A DNA stretch of 5,599 nucleotides. It comes from Lachnospiraceae bacterium. Lineage in GTDB: Bacteria > Bacillota > Clostridia > Lachnospirales > Lachnospiraceae. The translations under genes were made by a program, and so were the position numbers. Shown here in pieces: positions 1 through 5,195 of the stretch. The stretch covers positions 1 to 5,599 of the forward strand of contig JAGAAH010000079.1 of NCBI GenBank assembly GCA_017615375.1. The letters run 5' to 3'. Positions within the stretch are counted from its first letter, which is position 1; each line of letters opens with the position of its first letter. Under the pieces are notes generated by a model, which was not told the DNA's origin, ran no database searches, and was given only the letters and a program-made list of their open reading frames with translations.

Positions 1-163
1 GGGAGAAAGCAAGAAGGTTGTTATGATAGTTGCCAAGCCTAATGTATATGCCAAGATAAGAGCGATTGTAAGAGAAGAAGACGAAAAAGCATTCCTTATC
101 GTAAGCGGTGCATCGGATGTATTCGGTTACGGATATAAGGATCATTATATGGAAGAGATATAA
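1..163 (+). CDS. YitT-family membrane protein, C-terminal end (5' truncated)
   Basis: This is the last 53 codons of a gene that begins before the window. The visible part reads as a soluble alpha/beta domain: a strand (VVMIVAK), a helix, an acidic stretch (REEDEKAF), a strand (LIVSGAS) and a terminal glycine-rich turn (DVFGYGYK). This matches the DUF2179 domain at the C-terminus of YitT-family proteins, where the common pattern is a basic-hydrophobic strand, then 'D.kAF', then an 'EVxGxGF'-like ending. In full-length members this domain follows several membrane segments, which are outside this window. The biological role of the family is poorly defined and no substrate can be given. An intrinsic terminator starts four bases after the stop codon, so this is the last gene of its transcript. 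The family call rests on the C-terminal pattern only. Confidence 0.75.
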   Translation, partial: GESKKVVMIVAKPNVYAKIRAIVREEDEKAFLIVSGASDVFGYGYKDHYMEEI

Positions 164-166
164 AGG

Positions 167-195
167 AAAGGACTGTCTTAAGACGGTCCTTTTTA
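167..195 (+). terminator. Rho-independent terminator after the YitT-family gene
   Basis: An 11-bp stem (167-177 with 182-192, one T-G wobble) encloses the tetraloop TTAA and is followed by a short T-run. It begins four bases after the upstream stop codon and separates that gene from the regulator promoter. Confidence 0.85.
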
Positions 196-206
196 TATAT
201 TAAAAG

Positions 207-237
207 TTTTAAAAGTATCAATTATTGACTTTTAAAA
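207..237. repeat. Inverted repeat overlapping the -35 of the regulator promoter
   Basis: TTTTAAAAGT (207-216) and ACTTTTAAAA (228-237) are perfect 10-base inverted arms with an 11-base spacer. The right arm covers part of the -35 box. This placement could suit repression or autoregulation. The arms are extremely AT-rich and each is largely self-complementary, so chance occurrence is quite possible. Confidence 0.35.
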
Positions 238-253
238 TAGAATTTATTAGAAT
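225..253 (+). promoter_or_regulatory. Sigma-A-type promoter of the tandem-HTH regulator
   Basis: TTGACT (225-230) and TAGAAT (248-253) are separated by exactly 17 bases, a near-consensus housekeeping promoter about 40 bases upstream of the regulator start. The same -10 hexamer, TAGAAT, occurs in the promoter of the convergent small-peptide gene. The -35 box lies within an inverted repeat (207-237). Confidence 0.7.
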
Positions 254-291
254 TTTAATTGTGGTTAAAAGGATAACTTAAGGAAGAGGCT

Positions 292-2136
292 ATGGAAAAG
301 GAAAGAAATCTTAAGAATAAAGAAACAATCGATCTTAATAAATATGCGGCAAAATATCGTAGAAAACACGGTATAACCATCGAAGAACTGAGTATGGGAT
401 TATGCACCACATCTCAGATTTCCGGATGGGAAAACGATAACGGTTCTATAGATTTCGGTATTCGTTATAGAATAATGTCGAGATTGTTTGTGGAAGATTA
501 TAGTTCCGGTTGGAAAGTTAGTCATGATGAATATGAGATATGGCATAAGCAGAATAATATTGTCTGGCTTCTTTGTAATGAGCGATATGAAGAGGCAGGG
601 ATTGCAATTGAAGAATATGAAGGCGAAGAGAATTTAAAACCGCTTGAAATTCAATTTATATTGCGAATTAAAGCCGTATATCTTATGTGTGTAGCCGGTG
701 ATAAGGATGAGATATATAAGCTTACTAAGGAAGCGTTTGATATAACGGTTCCGAATTTTGCATCGGAAAAAATGGAAGATATGGTATTGTCTTCATTTGA
801 ACTTGATATGATTCTTGACACGGAAAGATATTCAACCAATCGAAGGAAAATATATGGTGCGGTTATAGGATATCTTATAACAAGGGAGATTGAGGCACCG
901 TATCAGCGTAAGATATTACCTAAGGCAACATATTATTATATAGATGCCATTGATATAGACAGAATAGATAATGCGGAATGGGCAGTGGTATTGGTAGAAA
1001 AGATTAATTATGCGATAGAGTGCCTAAGAGATACGGGTTATCTTAATTATATGTTGGAACTTCTTACAAAAAAGATAGCGATAATTAAGAAAATAGTTGA
1101 AATTCTTCCTAAGGAAAAGGATTATTATCAGGGTGCATTGGATAAAACGCAGGAAAGAATAGATGTAATAGAGGCATTGTATACCGAATATGGAGTAAGA
1201 AAGGATACTGTTCTTATTCCGGATACTTTTGTTCCGTGTTCTGTATATGATATGAGCGAAATCGTATATAAGAGAAGACAGATGCTCGGTATATCACAGA
1301 GAAATCTTGCAATCGATACTTGTGATATTAAGACTGTGCGAAGATGGGAACAAGGAAAGACCGTGCCTCAGGAATATATTAGGAACTTGATATTTGATAA
1401 GCTTAATATCATTAAGAGTAGGATCCCGTTCGCAGAGACGGCGATTTTACCTTTTAAGGGCGGTATGCTTGAATACAATGCGGATACCTGGGGAAAACGA
1501 AAAGAGTATGAGTATAAGGTGTCATACTTGTATGATCTTGAAAGTATGGCGGACGAGGAAATAGAAAGCGGATATGATTATTACGGTGATGAGGCAGGCT
1601 ATGGTTTAAGTCTCATCAGATATCCGGAAAAGGTTTTGGAGGAAATAGAAAGCAGGTATCCTGTCGATACTATTATTAATGCAGAAGTATGCTGGTTTGA
1701 AAAAGCAGAATTGTTACAGTATTTTAATTATATTACATTTCTTAAGACCAGCGGAAAAGATTATACGGGATACTTGCAAGCATTAAAGGCATATGGCGAT
1801 AAAATGCGAGAAACCGATTTGGAGTTGTCGGAATGGGTGTTTATGGAGTATCTATATGATATTGCCGCAAGTACATATGGAGATAAAGGTAAGTATAATG
1901 AATCCAATGAAATGGCAGAGTATTTAATAAAAGGGCAACTCTCTTACAGGAGGTTCCATGAGATTCCTCGGATGATATATAATAAATTATGGAATAATAA
2001 TGAGGCCCAAAAGGCAAGGGGACTTGGTGAGGTTATTGAAACGACAGAAATGCTTAAAAGATGCATATTGTTTTCTGAATTAGCAAAGAACAATGCTATG
2101 GCCGAGTTTTATAGAAGAAAGGTAAATATTTCGTAG
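292..2136 (+). CDS. Tandem helix-turn-helix (Xre-like) regulator with RRNPP/Rgg-like helical repeats
   Basis: A 614-residue cytosolic protein with no membrane segment. The first HTH spans about residues 15-66. It contains 'GITIEELSMGLCTTSQISGWE', the usual pattern of an Xre/Rgg DNA-reading motif, followed by a 'RLF' turn. A long helical, Tyr- and Leu-rich region covers about 75-305. A second HTH lies at about 320-372 (GISQRNLA, then KTVRRWEQGKTVPQ), and a second helical region runs from about 405 to 610. The protein is therefore an HTH-plus-helical-repeat unit in duplicate, about twice the roughly 300 residues of ordinary Rgg/PlcR-type regulators. In those families the helical repeats bind a short peptide pheromone. 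That function here is inference, supported by a convergent gene for a small exported peptide. ATG 292 is preceded by AAGGAAGAGG (280-289). Codon use is AT-rich (many ATA and AGA codons), unlike the protease downstream. No close named homologue is recognised. Confidence 0.85.
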   Translation: MEKERNLKNKETIDLNKYAAKYRRKHGITIEELSMGLCTTSQISGWENDNGSIDFGIRYRIMSRLFVEDYSSGWKVSHDEYEIWHKQNNIVWLLCNERYEEAGIAIEEYEGEENLKPLEIQFILRIKAVYLMCVAGDKDEIYKLTKEAFDITVPNFASEKMEDMVLSSFELDMILDTERYSTNRRKIYGAVIGYLITREIEAPYQRKILPKATYYYIDAIDIDRIDNAEWAVVLVEKINYAIECLRDTGYLNYMLELLTKKIAIIKKIVEILPKEKDYYQGALDKTQERIDVIEALYTEYGVRKDTVLIPDTFVPCSVYDMSEIVYKRRQMLGISQRNLAIDTCDIKTVRRWEQGKTVPQEYIRNLIFDKLNIIKSRIPFAETAILPFKGGMLEYNADTWGKRKEYEYKVSYLYDLESMADEEIESGYDYYGDEAGYGLSLIRYPEKVLEEIESRYPVDTIINAEVCWFEKAELLQYFNYITFLKTSGKDYTGYLQALKAYGDKMRETDLELSEWVFMEYLYDIAASTYGDKGKYNESNEMAEYLIKGQLSYRRFHEIPRMIYNKLWNNNEAQKARGLGEVIETTEMLKRCILFSELAKNNAMAEFYRRKVNIS

Positions 2137-2179
2137 AAATAAAAAAGAGAAACCTTACTGCGGTTTCTCTTTTTTATTT
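2137..2179. terminator. Bidirectional terminator between regulator and small-peptide gene
   Basis: A perfect 14-bp stem (2141-2154 with 2162-2175) has the 7-base loop TTACTGC. Its A-run on one side and T-run on the other allow termination in both directions. It begins right after the regulator stop and lies about 20 bases beyond the stop of the convergent peptide gene, so it serves both. Confidence 0.9.
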
Positions 2180-2197
2180 TACGCTATCTTAGAGCAA

Positions 2198-2341
2198 TTA
2201 TTTTTCGGTATAATAAGGTATGCGTCCTGTGCCATCCCAGTCCGGCTGATCGCTACCAAGCATATCCATAGGACCTGCGATAATTGTAAGGCATAATGCA
2301 AGGCAAACAAATGTCTTTAATACGCTTAAAAGTTTCTTCAT
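2198..2341 (-). CDS. Small exported peptide, candidate signalling peptide (47 aa)
   Basis: This is a complete 47-codon gene. It starts at ATG 2341-2339, has a perfect GGAGGT ribosome binding site at 2356-2351 (9-base spacer), and stops with TAA at 2200-2198. The product has a basic N-terminus (MKKLLSVLK), a hydrophobic core at about residues 11-22 (FVCLALCLTIIA), and a polar tail of about 25 residues containing DQPDWDGTGR and ending IPYYTEK. This is the shape of a Sec-exported propeptide. There is no lipobox, and the tail has no Cys, so lipoprotein, AgrD-like thiolactone or disulfide types are unlikely. A cleavage site after A22 is possible but not clear, since the +2 residue is Pro. The gene has its own promoter, converges on a double-HTH regulator, and is divergent from a secreted cysteine protease. 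By analogy with SHP/Rgg and PapR/PlcR pairs it may be the precursor of the regulator's cognate peptide. That role is inference. A small membrane-anchored protein or a secreted effector is the alternative. Confidence 0.75.
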   Translation of the reverse strand: MKKLLSVLKTFVCLALCLTIIAGPMDMLGSDQPDWDGTGRIPYYTEK

Positions 2342-2350
2342 CTCTCTCCA

Positions 2351-2356
2351 ACCTCC
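2351..2356 (-). promoter_or_regulatory. Shine-Dalgarno sequence of the small-peptide gene
   Basis: GGAGGT on the minus strand lies 9 bases before ATG 2341. This strong site is the main evidence that the short frame is translated. Confidence 0.8.
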
Positions 2357-2367
2357 AAAACACTTGC

Positions 2368-2386
2368 CTATGCTACCCGCGCATAG
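2368..2386 (-). repeat. Small hairpin in the 5' leader of the peptide mRNA
   Basis: CTATGC and GCATAG form a 6-bp stem around a 7-base loop. It lies between the predicted transcription start (near 2403) and the Shine-Dalgarno site. No T-run follows, so it is not a terminator. Any effect on translation or stability is speculative. Confidence 0.3.
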
Positions 2387-2409
2387 ACGATACTTATCTT
2401 ATGTTATTT

Positions 2410-2438
2410 ATTCTATTATGTATAAGAATTTTTTGCAA
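2410..2438 (-). promoter_or_regulatory. Promoter of the small-peptide gene
   Basis: On the minus strand TTGCAA (2438-2433) and TAGAAT (2415-2410) are separated by exactly 17 bases. Transcription would start near 2403, giving a leader of about 60 bases. The -35 box departs from TTGACA at two positions, which is compatible with activator dependence. The large inverted repeat starts at the very next base upstream of the -35. Confidence 0.65.
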
Positions 2439-2477
2439 GGGACATAAATCAAAAATACATTTTTGAACTTATGTCCC
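2439..2477. repeat. 39-bp nearly perfect inverted repeat, candidate operator
   Basis: The outer arms GGGACATAA (2439-2447) and TTATGTCCC (2469-2477) match 9 of 9. The inner arms TCAAAAAT (2449-2456) and ATTTTTGA (2459-2466) match 8 of 8. Only a 1-versus-2 base asymmetry and a 2-base centre break the symmetry. The repeat abuts the -35 box of the peptide promoter and lies 38 bases before the -35-like box of the divergent protease promoter. No T-run follows it on either strand, so it is not a terminator. An activator operator is the favoured reading. A small mobile or REP-like repeat is the main alternative. Confidence 0.75.
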
Positions 2478-2515
2478 CTACCAAACAAAAAAAACGGATT
2501 CTAAAATAGTGGTTC

Positions 2516-2544
2516 TTGCAGGAGCCTGCGATTGGCGGTATTAT
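2516..2544 (+). promoter_or_regulatory. Candidate promoter of the secreted protease gene
   Basis: TTGCAG (2516-2521) and TATTAT (2539-2544) are 17 bases apart, giving a leader of about 100 bases before the protease start. The -35 box overlaps a short inverted repeat, GCAGG-AG-CCTGC (2518-2529). A second, weaker possibility is TAATAT at 2622-2627 as a -10, which lacks a good -35. Confidence 0.5.
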
Positions 2545-2636
2545 GAACTCACCAAGCACCCCATACCTTTATGATTCGGTTAGATACGGAAATAATGAAT
2601 CGGTCATAAATAGGGGGGCGGTAATATTCTATTAAG

Positions 2637-2644
2637 AGGAAGGA
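2637..2644 (+). promoter_or_regulatory. Shine-Dalgarno sequence of the protease gene
   Basis: AGGAAGGA lies 9 bases before ATG 2654 and fixes that start, which also gives a complete signal peptide. Confidence 0.75.
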
Positions 2645-2653
2645 AAAAAGAAA

Positions 2654-3835
2654 ATGAAAAAGAACTTACTTAAGTTGTTAAGCGTTGCAATGGCATTGGT
2701 TATTGCAATAAGCGCAGGCGTTTCCACATCTGCATCCGCAGGCTGGTGGAACTGGAATGATGAAGCAAAGCTTCTCAAGGTATTCAACGTATTAACGAAT
2801 GACGAAATCGGAACAATTTCTGAAATGATCGTTGGTATGACAGAAGGCGAACAGTTCGGTTCAATCGTTATCGGTGATTATGTATCTGCTTACAACGTAG
2901 ATACACAGGAAGTATTCTTCATGTATCCTGTATTCTGTGACGGACAGGCTCGTTTCGTAGCCAACGTTGACTCTTACGGCGGAGTCGTTGTTACAAGCAA
3001 CACAGAAGCTTACAATGCTATTGCAGAGCTTGACGGCGGAAACTACCTTATCGTTGTTGATAACGGTGCTTACTACGCAAAGGGTAATGCAGGCGCAGTT
3101 ATGTTATACGAAGATGGGTACAACATGACTACAGATGTATATTCACTTGATGATTATACATACTATCAGATGCTCGTGGCTATCATGACACATTACATCA
3201 TTTCTTTCGATAGCTTCATCGCAAGCATCTTTGGAATGGACAGCAACGATACAATTAAGCTTGGTAGCTCAGATCAGTTATACACCGGCTGGTGGGATTG
3301 GTTCTGGGACTGGGGCGGAAACAACAATAACGACAACAACAACAACCAGTATCAGACAATTACAAAGAAGTTACCAATCACAACATTCTTAAGACAGGGC
3401 AACTACGGTATTTGCTGGGCATGTACAGTTGGTACAATCGTTAATTACAAGACCAATTACAATGTAACAGGTTTCCAGGTAGCAGATGCTATGGGAATCG
3501 ACTACAACAGAGGCGCTACAGCAGCTGAAATGAAGCAGGCACTTGCTAAGTACGGTTTATCATATCAGGTAAGAAACAATAAGTTAAGCTTCTCAGAAGT
3601 TAAGACAAGCATTAACAATGACAGACCATTTGGTATTCTCCTCTTTACATCAAATGCAGGTCACGCAATTACAGGTTATGGTTATGAGTATTATGAAGGC
3701 AACACATCTTCAAATGCATCAACAAACCTTGTATATGCATGGGATTCTAACGGATATCAGATTTCCTTCTGCGCAACAGCATCAAGAGTTAACACATCAG
3801 GCTACTCATTCCAGTGGCAGAACGCTGTATACTAA
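2654..3835 (+). CDS. Secreted papain-like cysteine protease with pro-region
   Basis: A 393-residue exported protein. Residues 1-29 are a classical Sec signal peptide (MKKNLLKLLS, hydrophobic core, cleavage expected after ASA). Residues 30 to about 222 form a pro-region of no recognised family, beginning with GWWNWND and ending with TGWWDWFWDWGG (211-222). An Asn/Asp linker follows at 223-231. The catalytic domain starts at about 235. It has Gln248 (RQGNYG) as likely oxyanion-hole residue, Cys254 in GICWAC as nucleophile, His337 in NAGHAITGYGY as general base, and Asp364 or Asn366 in YAWDSNG as the third member. The order Gln-Cys-His-Asp/Asn is that of clan CA peptidases, closest in style to C39-like or staphopain-like enzymes. 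The substrate is unknown. There is no sortase signal, S-layer motif or C-terminal membrane anchor, so the enzyme is probably released. Ile codons are almost all ATC or ATT and Asn codons mostly AAC, as in highly expressed genes. A strong terminator follows. Involvement in processing the divergently encoded peptide is possible but unproven. Confidence 0.85.
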   Translation: MKKNLLKLLSVAMALVIAISAGVSTSASAGWWNWNDEAKLLKVFNVLTNDEIGTISEMIVGMTEGEQFGSIVIGDYVSAYNVDTQEVFFMYPVFCDGQARFVANVDSYGGVVVTSNTEAYNAIAELDGGNYLIVVDNGAYYAKGNAGAVMLYEDGYNMTTDVYSLDDYTYYQMLVAIMTHYIISFDSFIASIFGMDSNDTIKLGSSDQLYTGWWDWFWDWGGNNNNDNNNNQYQTITKKLPITTFLRQGNYGICWACTVGTIVNYKTNYNVTGFQVADAMGIDYNRGATAAEMKQALAKYGLSYQVRNNKLSFSEVKTSINNDRPFGILLFTSNAGHAITGYGYEYYEGNTSSNASTNLVYAWDSNGYQISFCATASRVNTSGYSFQWQNAVY

Positions 3836-3883
3836 ATTGATGCTAATAAGGGATTAACGGACTAAATGAATGGGTAATAGTCT

Positions 3884-3916
3884 AAAGCACCGGGTTTAAA
3901 AACCCGGTGCTTTTTT
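3884..3916. terminator. Terminator between protease gene and ThrE operon
   Basis: A 13-bp stem, AAAGCACCGGGTT (3884-3896) with AACCCGGTGCTTT (3901-3913), has a 4-base loop and a T-run running to 3916. It is a strong intrinsic terminator for the protease gene. On the minus strand, where the exporter operon ends at 3918, the same hairpin is followed by only a short T-tract, so termination there is probably weaker. Confidence 0.85.
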
Positions 3917-3917
3917 G

Positions 3918-4382
3918 TTAGTTTTTCTTTAGATTTAATCGTTGCAGTATTTCTCTTTGCATATTAAATGCAACAGACACAAGTATTAATCCTACTGCAA
4001 TGCCAAGTGCGGATAGAGCGGTTGATAAACCGTAAATTCTTGCATTAAGCTGATCTTTTGTTACTGCATAGAAGGTAGCATAGAATAATGAACCTCCGGG
4101 AACAAGGGGCAGAATTGCGATTACAAGGAATATGGTTGCGGGAGCTTTAAGCGTTCTTGCAAAGATTTCCGAGATAATCGTACCTGCGGCAGCCGCTATC
4201 ATACATGATATGAATACATCATCATGTGTGATGTAAGATACTATAGCGCATGTTATCCAGCTTACAACTGCGGAAATTCCGCAGAATAGTATTCTTTTCG
4301 GATTGTTGCGATGTATGGCGGCAAATGCGAGACATGCAACAAGAGCACCTATTGATTCAAAAGCCAATTGTCTTATATCCAT
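3918..4382 (-). CDS. Threonine/serine exporter, C-terminal half (ThrE_2/DUF3815, YjjB-like)
   Basis: An integral membrane protein of 154 residues with about four hydrophobic segments. The motif LPLVPGGSLFYA (about residues 91-102) is typical of the ThrE_2 domain. It is the counterpart of the E. coli YjjB half, which works with a YjjP-type half. In Corynebacterium ThrE both halves are fused in one chain, and that family exports threonine and serine. The actual substrate here is not shown by the sequence. An upstream in-frame ATG at 4388 directly follows the stop of the partner gene (TAAATG), but it lies only three bases from GGGAGG (4397-4392). ATG 4382 has the ideal 9-base spacing and is preferred. 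Translation is coupled to the preceding gene, which fits an obligate two-subunit complex. Confidence 0.85.
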   Translation of the reverse strand: MDIRQLAFESIGALVACLAFAAIHRNNPKRILFCGISAVVSWITCAIVSYITHDDVFISCMIAAAAGTIISEIFARTLKAPATIFLVIAILPLVPGGSLFYATFYAVTKDQLNARIYGLSTALSALGIAVGLILVSVAFNMQREILQRLNLKKN

Positions 4383-4388
4383 AGTCAT

Positions 4389-5195
4389 TTACCTCCCAAG
4401 AAAGAATATCGGAATTGCATATCCGACGGCAATTGCAGCTGCAATCATGAGAGATTCCATCATTCTTATAAGACCTGCAATAATATCGCCACAGAGCATA
4501 TCTCTGAATGAGGTTGTAAGTGCAAGTCCCGGAATGAAGAGCATGACGTTTCCGATCATTACCTTATCTATATTTCCGGGGTAACCGAGCCTGGAAATAA
4601 TCATCGCTATAAGACAAGCTATAAGAGCCGATACAGCGGTATACAGGAGCTTATTCATGTTTTGAAGCATTGAAAACTTCGCTATAAGCATAATCACTAT
4701 ACCGATAATTCCTGAAACAAAAGCATCCAGTAAGGAGCCGTGGAAGAAAAATGCGAATCCGCCGCTGGCAAAGAAATAAACCAAAGCCATAATAAGCATA
4801 TTGCTGCTGTAGCTTGTCGGCGGCATATTTTCCAATCGGTTATATATATCAGTTACACCCGGTTGATTCTTGACGATGTATCTTGAAAGAGCGTTAAGAT
4901 CTTCAAGGTGATTCATATTGTTGGAAATGGTATATACACGCCTTGTCTGCGTAACAAGTTCGCCGTTCGGATCTTCAAATGATACGGATACGAATTCGGG
5001 AATGCAGAATACATTGACTTTTTCATAACCGTAAGATTTAAGGATTCGGAACAATGAATCTTCCACACGGTTGGTTTCGGCGCCCGAGTTAAGCATCTCT
5101 TCAGCAATGTCAAGAAACAGCGCGAGGAGATAATGCGAATCCTGCTCATCTTTAGCTTTCTTCGGGTCGATGCGGGTACTAATATCAAATATCAT
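4389..5195 (-). CDS. Threonine/serine exporter, N-terminal half (ThrE/DUF1212, YjjP-like)
   Basis: A protein of 268 residues. The cytosolic N-terminal part (about 1-125) contains the family motif GAETNRVEDSL at about residues 38-48 and an alpha/beta region (VNVFCIPEFVSVSF). It is followed by about five hydrophobic membrane segments. The segment NVMLFIPGLALTTSFRDML (about 217-235) is the PGL...RD signature of ThrE-family transporters. It should pair with the YjjB-like half encoded immediately downstream to form one exporter of small amino acids. Start choice: the longest frame begins at ATG 5201, but that codon directly abuts the ribosome binding site GGAGG (5206-5202). ATG 5195 has a 6-base spacer and overlaps the stop of the upstream gene as ATGA (5195-5192), the classic coupled junction, so it is preferred. 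Confidence 0.87.
   Translation of the reverse strand: MIFDISTRIDPKKAKDEQDSHYLLALFLDIAEEMLNSGAETNRVEDSLFRILKSYGYEKVNVFCIPEFVSVSFEDPNGELVTQTRRVYTISNNMNHLEDLNALSRYIVKNQPGVTDIYNRLENMPPTSYSSNMLIMALVYFFASGGFAFFFHGSLLDAFVSGIIGIVIMLIAKFSMLQNMNKLLYTAVSALIACLIAMIISRLGYPGNIDKVMIGNVMLFIPGLALTTSFRDMLCGDIIAGLIRMMESLMIAAAIAVGYAIPIFFLGR

Larger units (their letters stand above)
2342..2653. other. Divergent intergenic control region between peptide and protease genes
   Basis: These 312 bases lack a confident gene. From left to right they hold the peptide ribosome binding site (2351-2356), a small hairpin in the peptide leader (2368-2386), the peptide promoter (2410-2438), a 39-bp inverted repeat (2439-2477), a promoter-like sequence for the protease (2516-2544), an imperfect direct repeat (2571-2582 and 2595-2606) and the protease ribosome binding site (AGGAAGGA, 2637-2644). 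A 30-codon open frame (2543-2635) is listed as an observation, not as a gene. Confidence 0.7.

Noticed and set aside
651..839. 62-codon frame on the minus strand inside the regulator
   Set aside because: It lies entirely opposite the regulator coding sequence, has no ribosome binding site and no recognisable protein features.
2198..2341. Small peptide as an AgrD-type cyclic autoinducer or a lipoprotein
   Set aside because: The two Cys residues lie in the hydrophobic core rather than in the tail, no lipobox is present, and no AgrB-like processing protein is encoded in the window.
2439..2477. Large inverted repeat as a transcription terminator or CRISPR-like repeat
   Set aside because: No T-run follows on either strand and there is only one copy in the window, so neither a terminator nor an array is supported.
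3618..3857. 79-codon frame overlapping the end of the protease gene
   Set aside because: It overlaps the catalytic domain in another frame, and its composition (Met/Gln/His-rich) is that of an out-of-frame reading.
4303..4584. 93-codon + strand frame across the junction of the exporter genes
   Set aside because: It is antisense to two well-supported membrane protein genes and shows no independent start signals.
4913..5188. 91-codon minus-strand frame within the ThrE N-terminal half gene
   Set aside because: It is an alternative frame of a gene with clear family motifs; its Arg/Ser/Pro-rich translation is typical of a shadow frame.
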